Shown here one piece after another: positions 11,592 through 21,810 of a stretch of 64,000 nucleotides of DNA (position 1 is the first letter of the stretch; each line of letters begins with the position of its first letter). This DNA is from Carettochelys insculpta (lineage: Eukaryota; Chordata; Testudines; Carettochelyidae). The stretch is from assembly GCF_033958435.1 (NCBI RefSeq), contig NC_134167.1:9258001-9322000 (forward strand), read 5' to 3'. Both the position numbers and the translations under genes were made by a program. The notes under the pieces were generated by a model. That model did no database searches, was not told the DNA's origin, and saw only the letters and a list, made by a program, of their open reading frames with translations.

Positions 11592-14332
11592 CATTGGAAA
11601 TTGGCAAAATCAAAAGTAAGAAATGCCAAAAGGAACCCTGGTGTAATACCTGCTTCCTTGGGTCACATGGACTTGATAAACTGAACAAGAAAGGGGCTAC
11701 AGATTCTCCCAAACATCTGCATTGTTGGAGATGTGACAGAGCTTGCCAAATTCTTCTGACTGGTAAAAAAAATATTGTATTCCGCACGGCCATTTTTCTG
11801 GCCTTCTGACCATGCTTCTTTGCACCCTCTAGACTAAAATCCAAATATAAAAGGATCTGATTTTGTTTCCTGCCTTCCCCTTCATTTGATTCCTCTTAGC
11901 TTTCCCCATACCCCAACTCTCCATCTTTCGTGAGCAAGTCGGTGCAGTTTTCCAGAATGGAATATGGGAGACCAGCCTTACTGTTGGACCCTCCAGACAA
12001 TCCGTTATCCTGTGCCAGGTCACTGCATGCTCAGCATGGTACGACACTGTTCCCACTTCTAAGAATGAAGATGTCTGCTAGGACACGAGCAACATGTTTG
12101 TTTCCATTAGGTTCCTCATTCCAACTTGACTCATTCAGCATTAAGAAGATCTTCCAGCAGCTTAGAGGAGCTGATTGTTTGGGGGTGCCAGATGTTTGTG
12201 TCTCCTCTTCACTGCTTTTCTGAACAATCCAGCTATTTATTGTTATTTACTTAATGATTTGCAAAAGTATAAACAGTTGTGGTTTGGAGTTGCATCACAA
12301 TCTCCAAGGAGCATCAGCAATGGAGTTTTGAACTACTTTGTAACGTGAATAAACAAGCAGTGTGGAAAGGCTCCATTGTGCATATTCTAGGTTGCTATTT
12401 TCTTAACCCTGTCTCATTAAGACAGATGGAGTTTCTGCTTATTAGTAATTTGGCAAGTTCCTCTTTGTATACACTCTGCACTTTTCACTAATGATGTTTT
12501 GCTTCAGTGGGTAACAAAAGAGTCTTCCAATACAGCCAGTGAAAACACAGCCATCCACTTCAGGGCACTCAAATGAAAACCCAACGTTCTGGAGATGCCA
12601 TTTGGGGAAGACGAGAAACTGCAGGGAATCCAAACAAGGAGAAGCTGCTGATCCTAAACTCTTTTCTGGCATTCAAATAATTTTGACCTGAAGACATTTG
12701 TCCTTTGATTTACATGCAAAATTGCAAAATTGACAGAGCTTAATGCAATGGAATTCAAAGTCTTCACACTACTGCCACTAAAAAGTGTCTGATGGAGATG
12801 GCATTGCTACTGCCTGGATTTACAGCTGGCCATTAAAGTTTGTTTACAAGCCTTTAGTGCAGTGTACACATCTGGTAAATCATTGATTGAGCAAATAGCT
12901 CCTGGTGTCATGCTCCCTCCGTCAGCTCTTTCCACTACTAGGTTACCCAGCACGGATGCGTCCACTCAAGAATCCCATTGTTTCTGCATCTGCCAACCAC
13001 CCCATGCACATGTGCTCATGCATTCACACAGTGAGCTGCACGCACCCCACGCTAGCATGTCACAGGATGTACTTATCTGATACATATGCAATAACTTGTG
13101 CACATCATTACCAAATCTGGGTGATGACAGAGGGGGAGAGGGGGCTGAGGACTGGAGAGGCAGCGAACCCTGCCTGGAATCCAAAAGGACAATTGGTGAC
13201 GGAGGGGTGTGTTCTACACAGACTCTGCCGTGGTATGGCCGTTCTGAGAGAACTGCAGAGACACCCTTGTAGCAACAGGTTAGGAGAAGGGGCCCACCCA
13301 CTAGTGATTAGCCTAGACCCACAGTGACCACATATATGTTGCACTTAGTTTCCATGTCAGGGTCTGACTCACCCGCTGGCTTCACACTCGAATGTTTCGT
13401 GACATGACTAGATAGTACATTATCCCTCGAGAGCCCCTCTGGTCGCAGCCCTGCCCTCAGAGGTGGTGTTACCCAGGGTGAGTGACAGGCATAAATGGTC
13501 TATGGCAGAAGTTCTGTAGCTGGAGCACATACACAGGCTGACAGCCACAGGAGCTAGGAAACAGCCAGCCTGGCACCCAAAAGCCGGGGGAGATGCCACT
13601 CCCGGCATTGTCACAGAACTGGCCCCAAACAGCAACATGCAACAATGGAAACTGCCAGAGCCATCCTGTGACACAGCAGGGCCGGTGCCTCCCACTCTGC
13701 CATGCTTCTGCAGGCCCGCTACTCCAGGTTGCAACACCACACCGCCAGATCCAGTACTCAGAGGCCCGCAGGTGATGGAGAACCTCTCCAAGTGCACATT
13801 GGTTAGTGTGAGGCTGACTTTAAGGTTGGGTAGCACTGGATCATTCGTCCCAATAGGGAGGCCCAGTCATTTTAACAAAGATAAAATACCCATGTAAGGT
13901 GCATTCTTTGGCATTGCCTCTCCCCAGAGCCATACTGGCATGCCAGTGAACCAAGAGGGTCTCCGAACGCCTACTGTGGGCAGATTATCTAAGGTTCATT
14001 GTGCTCCTGTGACAGCATCTGGCCAGCTGTGCAGTGATCTGTGGCCAAACCCCAGCTTTGCTGCCCACGGGGCAGGGCAAAGGCCAAAGGGGAAAGGGAA
14101 AGGCATGGAAACAAAAAGGAAGCCAGCTCAACCCATTCATGTCAAACCTTTTCAGCAACTCTTGGATGGCTGGACAGAGAGAGATGGGAGAGCAGGAGAC
14201 ATTGCTTGTGTGTGACAGTGTGAGTGCACATGTGCCCCTCTCTCTCTTTCTCACACACACACACACACACATACACTGCCAGACTGCTTTACAATTGAAT
14301 GCTGTCCGCACTACACTGTTTATTAAGGCTTT
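11592..14332. other. Intergenic DNA without recognised content
   Basis: Nothing supported apart from the (CA) microsatellite at 14252. The open frames here are short and unlike known proteins. Confidence 0.55.
14252..14273. repeat. (CA)n microsatellite
   Basis: Run of about ten CA units following a CT-rich stretch. Confidence 0.9.
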
Positions 14333-14588
14333 TAGAGTATGTCTGTGCTGTAGGTAGACACCTGCAGCTGGCTTATGCCAGCTGATTCTGTCTAAGGGGC
14401 TGTTTAATTGTGGCATAGACTTCCAGGCTCTGTGACCCTCCCTCCGCACAGGGTCCTGGAACCTGTGCTCCAGCCTGAGTCAGAATGTCTACACTGCAGT
14501 TAAACAGCTCCCTAGCTCAAGCCCTGGGAGCCCAAATCAGCCGGTGCTAGCCTGGAACTGGTTTTTAATTCCAATGTAGGCATACCCC
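14333..14588. mobile_element. MITE with GTATGTCTACACT-type ends
   Basis: Left end AGAGTATGTCTGTGCTG and right end, read in reverse complement, TTGGGGTATGCCTACATTGG form an imperfect inverted repeat. A related left end occurs at 17770. No transposase is encoded and no clear duplication is seen. Confidence 0.65.
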
Positions 14589-15442
14589 AAGGCTGTGTCT
14601 CAGCAACTGAGCAAGACATGCAGGCATTAGTGCCGCCATGTCATTTTATTTTGCATTTAAGGAGAAAGGGGACACTAGCCACTGCAGAAAGCTCTATTCC
14701 TGACCTTGCAAAGCAAGGATGAGATGAAAAGACTCTGTTACTTTAAAACTGAACCTTGTCACACTCTTCTATCTCTGTGCCCACATGGCTTTTTGCAGTG
14801 TTTGCTGTTTTCGTGTGGATCAGAATCCCAACATGCAGCTAGTAGATTAGTGTTCAGTCTGGTTTCAGAAGGCCTGAACAGTAAGCATAGCGCAGCCCCA
14901 TCTTTGCTTCACTAAGAGCAGCATCATTGGGTTGCCCGGAGCCCAAGTGCTGCCCTGATTGACACAAAATGGATCCCTCATCTTTAAAACGGAAGTATGG
15001 CCCACAGAGACTAATCGTCCTAGCATACAATGAAGGCTAGCTTTGGAGACAAGTGAGATCACCACTGTCCTCAGGCACGTTCTTCTGTCATTGCAGATAG
15101 CGGCCACAAACTTCATCAGTTTAGGTCTGTGCCCCACTGCTGGCCAATAACCACCTCTGATCTCCCAGCCTCCTCTGACAAACAGTATATCTCTTTCTCA
15201 TCTGCAAAGCTCTACTTTCCTAGCTCTCTGCATTTCAATGGAACATGCGAGGGGGATCTCCACTTTCAGCTTGTCCAGTCTCTTGTGTCTAGTAAAAGGT
15301 TTAATTACCCTGTCCACAATTGCTCCACCTCAGAGTCTGGGCCTGCCTCTATCAGCTTTTTCTTCCTGGACGTGACAGTCAGATCACTTGGATCCAGCCC
15401 AAGCCCTGGTGATATCGTGAGCATTCGGCTTCTGGTTTTCAC
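14589..15442. other. Intergenic DNA without recognised content
   Basis: No supported gene or repeat between the MITE and the mariner-like element. Confidence 0.5.
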
Positions 15443-15444
15443 TA

Positions 15445-15771
15445 CAGGTTGAACCTCTCTAGTACGGCACCCTTGGGACCTGAGTCGTGTCAAAACAGAG
15501 AATTTGCCAAACCACAAGAGGTCAATGTTGTCTAGCAGCATTACCAATACTTCCCTGTTTACTGGGTTCTTAGAAGACATATAGAGGTAAATTACAGCTA
15601 AATTACAGCACAGAACACAGACAGCCAGGACTGACAGCTGGAAACAAACTTTATGGGACCACAGAAAACTTAACCTGATGTCCACTTATCATGGGTGTGG
15701 CCAACTAAAATCATGCCTGACCACGGATGTTGCCAGACCAGAGAGTGCCTGTACCAGAGAGATTCAACCTG
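15445..15771. mobile_element. Mariner-like nonautonomous element, TA target
   Basis: Ends CAGGTTGAACCTCTCTAG and, on the right, AGAGATTCAACCTG are inverted repeats flanked on both sides by TA (15443-15444 and 15772-15773), the Tc1/mariner target signature. Interior has no long reading frame. A second copy at 33760-34374 shares TACTGGGTTCTTA-type and GGAAACAAACTTTA blocks. Confidence 0.8.
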
Positions 15772-16078
15772 TACTGAGTTTTGTATGTTGAGATGCTGCA
15801 GCCAGGCCTGTTTGGGTTCTGCCTTTAGTACCTGAAATTAACTTCTACAGAGCTCAATTCAAAACCAGGGACTAATTCAGAGACCAAATCCTGTGCAAGT
15901 TCAGGTAGTAAGAGTGAAAAAAAAACCACGCAGAAAGTACCCAGAAGAGGAACATTAGCTAGCTGCCTGGCCAAAACTCCAGCTGAAAAATTGATATCAT
16001 CCTAATTTTAACTATCCCATTAGGGTCAATGGTATCAGCTATTTCCCTGAAATGTGGCCAAACACCAATGCTCTAGGG

Positions 16079-16378
16079 CAGTGGTTCTCAACATGCGGTC
16101 TGGTATTGCAGGAGGGTCCATGAAAAAAATAAAAGGTAAATAAAAATGATCACAGAAAATAGGTTTTAAATACAGTTACTGTTACAATCAACTATTATTT
16201 TAAAATTCAGGATCTTCCAACAATGTTAGTAATCGCGGTCCAAACATCTATATTGTGGCTTCCTTTTTCATTTAATGACGTGTTCATAGTGGCTAGAATC
16301 GGCTTTGATGGGGGCCCATGAACGATTTGAGGGTGGCTGACTGGGGATGCGCATTAGTGAAAAGGTGGGGAACCACTG
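16079..16378. mobile_element. hAT-type element, internally shortened copy
   Basis: Ends CAGTGGTTCTCAACA and GTGGGGAACCACTG are inverted repeats. Flanking 8-mers CTCTAGGG and CTCTATGA share five bases. The interior (TTTTAAATA, GTTACAATCAA, TTGTGGC, CATTTAATGA, GGTGGCTGACTGGGG) aligns in order with the 490-bp copy at 41683-42172 but lacks about 190 bp of its middle. Confidence 0.85.
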
Positions 16379-16962
16379 CTCTATGATCTTTCTCCTTATG
16401 ACGACATATAAGCCCCACAACTATGAACTTTGACCTGCCATCCTTCACTGTCTGAGTGTGACGAAGGAGAGATGCAGTAGGTCTATCAGCGGTGGGAGTC
16501 ACCCATAAAAACACCTAGACACAGGCGGCATCTGTCCATGTACCTCATTGTATTCTCAAGCAGAAATGTATTTCCATGTGGAGATATGAAGATATATGTA
16601 CAACTGCTGTGTCTGCTACAGCTGAGTCACAGGAGAAGTCTGTAACAATCAGTTAAAACTCTGTCTGCATCCAACCACGCAAAGCTATATCCTCTTCCAT
16701 CAAAATACACTGCACACAGCAATCTGAACACCTGGCACTGCAGCAACTTTCCACATGACTTGGGCTGTCGTTTCTAGACACTGACAGATCTATGCTATAG
16801 AAAGCCTGTAACAAACACATTTCAGCATAGGCTTGGTTAGAAGCATTTTCTCTGATCCTTCCTTAATCAGAATTGCTGAGGACAGAAGGAAATCTACAAG
16901 ATAGCCAATGAGCTGCTACCTCTGTTTCAGGAAAAGCACGAATAAAAAGGTATGCTTCCATT

Positions 16963-17237
16963 ACAACAAGAAGTCCTGTGGCACCTTATAGACTAACAGA
17001 TATTTTGGAGCATAAGCTTTCATGGGCAAAGACCCACTTTGACATCTGACTTTTCCTGGTCCTTGCATGACGGTGCTATTGTTGAACAAAATTCAGAATG
17101 GAAAATAAAAGTCATTTGACAAAGCAGGTCTTTGCCCATGAAAGCTTATGCTCCAAAATATCTGCTAGTCTGTAAGGTGCCACAAGACTTCTTGTTGTTG
17201 TGGAAGATACAGACAAACTCAGCTACTCCTCTGATAC
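16963..17237 (+). mobile_element. Fold-back Penelope-like element with captured flanking DNA
   Basis: Inverted arm 16963-17040, direct arm and tail about 17120-17237. Duplication ATGCTTCCATT (16952-16962) and ATGTTTCCATT (17238-17248), 10 of 11. Unlike the other copies, the arms are separated by about 75 bp, and 17050-17112 of this spacer is an inverted copy (about 58 of 63 bases) of 17382-17444, which lies outside the element. Hammerhead CTGATGA box is missing at this centre. Confidence 0.85.
17050..17112. repeat. Inverted copy, arm A (partner 17382-17444)
   Basis: 63-bp segment starting CTTTTCCTGGTCCTTGCATG, reverse complement of 17382-17444 with about five mismatches and no gaps. Confidence 0.9.
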
Positions 17238-17381
17238 ATGTTTCCATTGTGCTCTGCAAAAGGAAAGACCTGGGCTGTCAAAAACCCTTGCATGTGGCTT
17301 CATGCCTAGAGCAGGCCTTCCTCAGTATCTATGCTAATAAACAACTTTCATCACACACCAGGATTATTGCTGCTGTGAAAA

Positions 17382-17444
17382 ACTATTATTTTCCATTCTG
17401 ACTTTTGTTCAGCAATAGCACCATCATGCAAGGGCCAGGAAAAG
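17382..17444. repeat. Inverted copy, arm B (partner 17050-17112)
   Basis: 63-bp segment containing TTTTCCATTCTGACTTTTG and CCAGGAAAAG; reverse complement of arm A inside the PLE. It sits in otherwise unremarkable flanking DNA, so it is the likely donor. Confidence 0.9.
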
Positions 17445-17765
17445 TTATCAGGCAACCATTCTGAACTACGGCAGATACTCCTGTGCACTTGTTGAAATTA
17501 TACACAGGGTATGCACAGCTGCTACAAACAATTTTAAAAACAAAAAATACAGCCAGATTTAATTGTTGGCAATAACCTCTTAAAATAGCATCTCATTAGC
17601 TATAGTGCCAATGGCTTACAAGTGTTGGTATGATTTCTGGGGTCTTGTGGGGGTCTTGTGGGATTTTCTGGGGTGCCTATAAAACTAATGCAGAAAAGAT
17701 ACACAGCCCCTGAGTATTGAAGAGAAGAATGCATTTCACTTCACATTAACACATGAAAATCAGGC

Positions 17766-17900
17766 TTTTAGGGTATGTCTACACTGCCATAAAACACCCA
17801 CAGCTGGCCCTGGTCAGCTGACTTGGGCTCATAAGGCTCCTGCACTATAAAACTGCTGTATAGCCACACTGGCTTGGGCTGGAGTCCAGGCTCTGCAGCC
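17766..17900. mobile_element. MITE fragment with GGGTATGTCTACACTGCC end
   Basis: Left terminus TAGGGTATGTCTACACTGCC followed by CCCACAGCTGGC, comparable with ACACCTGCAGCTGGC in the copy at 14333. The opposite terminus is not found, so it is truncated on the right. Confidence 0.5.
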
Positions 17901-19963
17901 CAACAGGAGAACACCAGTGGGAATTATTGCTTGCAAAGGGTGCCTGTAATGGATTTTCCACTGGCATGTCTCCTCAGGCTTAGCTGGAAACTAGGTTGAT
18001 GCCACTGGTTGCAATGCCTCCCTGAAGCCACTTGGCCCACCATCTCAAGCACAACCTCCAGGGAGTCTTCTCCGTGGCTTGGCTCTCTTGGTCACTACAG
18101 TCCCTCCCTTCCTGAGCCGGGCAAAGTCTGTCTAGTCAAGCTGTCCCTCTGCCATTCCAGGCTGTCTTCTGCTCTGTGTCCAAGACTGTTGAGCTTCCCC
18201 AGTAGCTGGGTGTTACTGCCCAGGGACCCCAAATCTACAGCTTGGGTCTGCTTTGCTTCCAGGCCTCCTTGCTGCTTCCCTGAGTTCGGCCCTCTTTCCA
18301 TCCTCTAGGGTACCACCCATCTGCACTTCCTCCACTATCCAGGAGGGGCTCCTTCCCCTTTTGTCTTCTTGCCTGTCCCTCTCATCTCCACTGAACCATT
18401 TTCCCATAAGGCTGTGACACCAGACTCCCCCAACTCCGCCCTACAGTGCCCTTCTGGGATCATCTTTTTAGCTCTCAAGAAGCCTCCTCCTGCCCAGGTG
18501 ACCTTCTTCCTGAACTGAACATACAGCCCTGCCTCCTGCCTATGTAGTTAATTGCCCCCTCCAGTTACCTCATGTCACCATCCTGTCAGGAATCGTGTGG
18601 GGTGAACATCCCTTCACAGAGGTAGATGGCCCCAATTCAGAGAAGTTCAATAACTTTAACATATGCTTGAATCCCACTTAACTCAATGTGCTTAGTGCTG
18701 AGCACATGTTCATGTGGCACTTCAACAAATCAAGGCTTATTAATTCAATGGGGTGCTGATTGCAGGACAAGGAACAAGGGGAAAAAGGAGGATGTGCCCT
18801 GTGCCGCAGGGCAGAGCCCTGTGCAGACTGGGGACACTGGCCTGTCTGGCTGGGAAGACAATCACGTTAGCCTGCAGACAGCTTCCCATTCCTCACAGCT
18901 ACTGCTTGAGCCTGCTTGAGAGAGACTTGGCAGATGTTGCCTTGAGTCTGATTTCCTGTGGCACAGAGGGCTCCGAGCTGCCAACTGAGCTCTAGAGTGG
19001 GCTGAGGGCTCGGAGAGGGAACTTTGCTTTATCAAAAGATTTTAAGAGGTTTTTAGAAAGCTCCTCTCCTCTTCCCCTTTTGCCCCTGCAATAGCACCGG
19101 GCATTTAAACCACTTGCAGAAAGGAACTGGTTAATGCTCTTGGCAGAGCTTTCCACTCTGCAGCAGCTTATTCCTGTGCACCGTGGAGATTCCACCTTCC
19201 CTCCCTTCCCCCAAAACTCATGCCCAAGATCCAAGTGCACACATTTTTTCTACCCTAATTCATTTTCAAGATTGATGGAGAAAATCCATAACAAATATTT
19301 ATGACTTTGCAATAAATTACCCTTTACAGACGTTACAAAGAGTTCTGGTGAGTTTCAAGGTAACTTTCAGCAAGTTCCAAAGGTCAGGTCAGCTTGGGAT
19401 ACTAAGTCTATAGTATTTGAGCCCTCTGCTCATCTGGTTTGAATTATTGGTATTAAGTTCTCAATGGAGTCGCTGTGCTGGGTTTCCATGGCCATATTTT
19501 ATTTCTATGGTGGGAGAGCAGCTTCAATAATTATTATTTGTACTCTGTTGCAGCCAGTGAAAAAAAACAGCCTCAGTAAGTCTGGGTGCAGCTCTGTCTG
19601 CAGTCCCAGGCAGAAGTCCTTCATCTTGAGCAAGGAGGGAGCTACTGTCCAGGCAAGTGTCAAGTTATAGAGCACCCAACACTGAACTTGGGAGGTGGGA
19701 CAACTGGCTCAAGGTCTGATTCTGTAAGGCAAGGCTAGCTCCCAAAACTGCTTGTGCTGGCTTTGAGCAGGCCTGGCATCAGCAGGAGCGGTGGCCTCGT
19801 GACACAGGCACTTTGCAGACACAATTTGCTTACAGAGGCACACTTTGGTTAATTTCTACATATATTCAATCACGTTACACTCGTCAGCTCTGGTCACCCT
19901 GCCCCTCAATCTCTGGCTAAACACAAGTGCCGGCTCTCCTTAATTCTCTCAAGACTGCTGAGG
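17901..19963. other. Intergenic DNA without recognised content
   Basis: No gene or recognisable repeat. A C/T-rich tract occupies about 18010-18560. Confidence 0.5.
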
Positions 19964-19971
19964 CTCTAGGT

Positions 19972-20286
19972 CAGAGATGGGCAACCAAGATTAGTGGGTA
20001 GGACACCTGAGTGGCCCTCCTTTGTCTCAAGGGGCTGCCTGGGCAAGCTGCAGCCCCTGGTGGCTTCACCAGTGGCCCATGCACCCACGACTCTGTCCCC
20101 TTTCCCCATGTGCATTGTTGCGTGAATCAGCAGATTAGTGACACTCTGAAAGTGTAGGGAGGAAACAGGAGGACTAGGAAGTGTGGGGCCCCAGTGCAGG
20201 AAAGGTGCATGGGGTAGAGGGCAGACAGGGGTCCACTCCATGGGCTGTAGGTGGAACCCCAGTGGGCCACAGGTTGCCCATCACTG
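19972..20286. mobile_element. hAT-type element with perfect 8-bp duplication
   Basis: Ends CAGAGATGGGCAACC and GGTTGCCCATCACTG are inverted repeats; the terminal block extends to GTGGGCCAC on the right. The target duplication CTCTAGGT is identical at 19964-19971 and 20287-20294. No transposase frame. Confidence 0.9.
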
Positions 20287-20418
20287 CTCTAGGTCCCCAA
20301 ATTCTCTTTGCTCCAGTGGTCCAGAAGATACACATACACCCATGTTTGCTTGGTGCTGCAGACATATAGCTCTCCACCTGACTCACCAATGAGCCTTGGC
20401 TAATGGTCTCTGCTAGGG

Positions 20419-21048
20419 TTGGGCCAGATTCCCTTAATTTCTGAGCAGGGGGAGGGGGTTACAAAGAGGCTCCCTAAGATGCATGCAACGACGTTTGTTG
20501 CATGCATAACCAGCAACTATACACCAGACCACAGTCACTCTAACTCAGGGACCCATCCATGCAACAAACCTCGTTGCCAGCTCTGCCCACATATCTACAC
20601 CAGCAACACCATTACAGGACCTAACCAGATCAGCCACACCATCGTGGGTTCATTCAGCTGCACATCTACCAATATAATTTATGCCATCATGTGCCAGCAA
20701 TGCCCCTCTGCTATATACATCGGACAAACTGGACAGTCTCTACGTAAAAGAATAAATACACACAAATCAGATATCAGAAATGGCAATATACAAAAACTCA
20801 TAGGAGAGCACTTCAATCTCCCAGGCCACACAGTAGCAGACTTAAAAGTAGCTATCGTACAGCAGAGAAATTTCAGGACCAGACTCCAAAGAGAAATTTC
20901 TGAGCTACAATTCATCTACAAATTTGATGCCCTCAGCTCTGGCTTAAACAAAGACTGTGAATGGCTGGCTAAATACAGAAGCAGCTTCCCCTCCCTTGGT
21001 GTTCACACCTCCAGATCAACTGCTGGTAGTAAGCCTCACCCTTGCTGA
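20419..21048 (+). pseudogene. GIY-YIG endonuclease domain of a Penelope-like retroelement (5'-truncated)
   Basis: The 209-residue frame is the C-terminal part of a PLE polyprotein. It has a cysteine/histidine linker (C48, C53, C56, H58), then the GIY-YIG module: Y88-A-I, Y100-I-G, the basic helix around L108-R111 and H115, and the downstream E130-H. In EN-containing PLEs this domain nicks the target DNA to prime reverse transcription. The frame is open to its TGA at 21046, but the reverse transcriptase that should precede it is missing, so the copy cannot be autonomous. The first ATG lies near the truncation point and is probably not a real start. Confidence 0.8.
20479..20507. repeat. Perfect 11-bp inverted repeat inside the PLE frame
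   Basis: ATGCATGCAAC (20479-20489) and GTTGCATGCAT (20497-20507) are exact reverse complements around a 7-base loop. Confidence 0.85.
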
Positions 21049-21339
21049 CTGAGCTAACCTTGTTATCCCCACCCTTGTTCTGGCTTATTTATACCTGGCC
21101 CTGCAGACTTCCAAGACCAGCATCTGAAGAAGTGAGTCTGTGCTCACAAAATCTCATGCTCAAAACTTTTCTGTTAGTCTATAAGGTGCCAAAGGACCCT
21201 TCGTTGCTGTTACAGATCCAGACTAACACGGCTACCCCCCGATACATTCTTCTGGTGCATGAAAACACAAATGGCTTCAGCAACAAAAACAAACAATGAT
21301 CTGTGCTTCCGAGGCCAAAGATGACTGTGGCGACACAAA

Positions 21340-21519
21340 ACAAAAAAACAGTCAAGTAGCACTTTAAAGACTAACAAAATAATTTATTAGGTGATGAGCT
21401 TTCGTGGGTCTGTCCGCTGAAAGCTCATCACCTAATAAATTATTTTGTTAGTCTTTAAAGTGCTACTTGACTGCTTTTTTGTTTTGATAGAATACAGACC
21501 AACACGGCTTTCTCTGTCT
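21340..21519 (+). mobile_element. Fold-back Penelope-like element (family 2)
   Basis: Arms AGTAGCACTTTAAAGACTAAC and its complement TTAGTCTTTAAAGTGCTACT flank a GATGAGCTTTCGTGG centre; a tail (GATAGAATACAGACCAACACGG) follows. Duplication CTGTGGCGACACAAA at 21325-21339 and CTGTGGCTACACAAA at 21520-21534, 14 of 15. It lies 96 bp after the larger family-1 element. No CTGATGA box remains. Confidence 0.9.
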
Positions 21520-21551
21520 CTGTGGCTACACAAAGCACACTGCAAGGAGGC

Positions 21552-21810
21552 TTAGGGCTGCTCTACACGAAAAAAGAAACTCGACCTAAGAGATACAATT
21601 CCAGCCACGGGAATTGCATAGCTGGAGTCGGCCTACCTTAGGCAAAATTTTCAGTGTGGCCCCACTGCAGGAGATCGACAGGAGAAACTCTCCCATCAAC
21701 TCCCTTAACTCCTTGCAACAGCGAGCAGTACTGCAGCCAACACCCATGGGGTTCGATTTAGCGTGTCCCTACTAGGAATGATAAATTGAACCCCAGAAGA
21801 TCGATTGCTT
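21552..21810. mobile_element. MITE (CTCTACAC-type end), right end missing
   Basis: Starts GGGCTGCTCTACACG, followed by CTCGACCTAAGAGA and AGCTGGAGTCGGCCTACC blocks, and later GTTCGATTTAGCGTG. A relative in reversed order lies at 43628-43883 (GTTCGATTTAGCACG). The right terminus was not found. Confidence 0.6.

Larger units (their letters stand above)
20411..21244 (+). mobile_element. Penelope-like element, 3' part with endonuclease frame and tail
   Basis: Contains the GIY-YIG endonuclease frame (20419-21048), then a noncoding tail with CATCTGAAGAAGTGAG, CTTTTCTGTTAGTCTATAAGG and CTACCCCCCGATACA. This tail is the same sequence that forms the ends of the short copies at 55108 and 45175, which identifies those copies as nonautonomous or truncated PLEs. 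The reverse transcriptase domain expected upstream is absent, so the 5' end is truncated near 20411; no target duplication was found. Confidence 0.85.
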
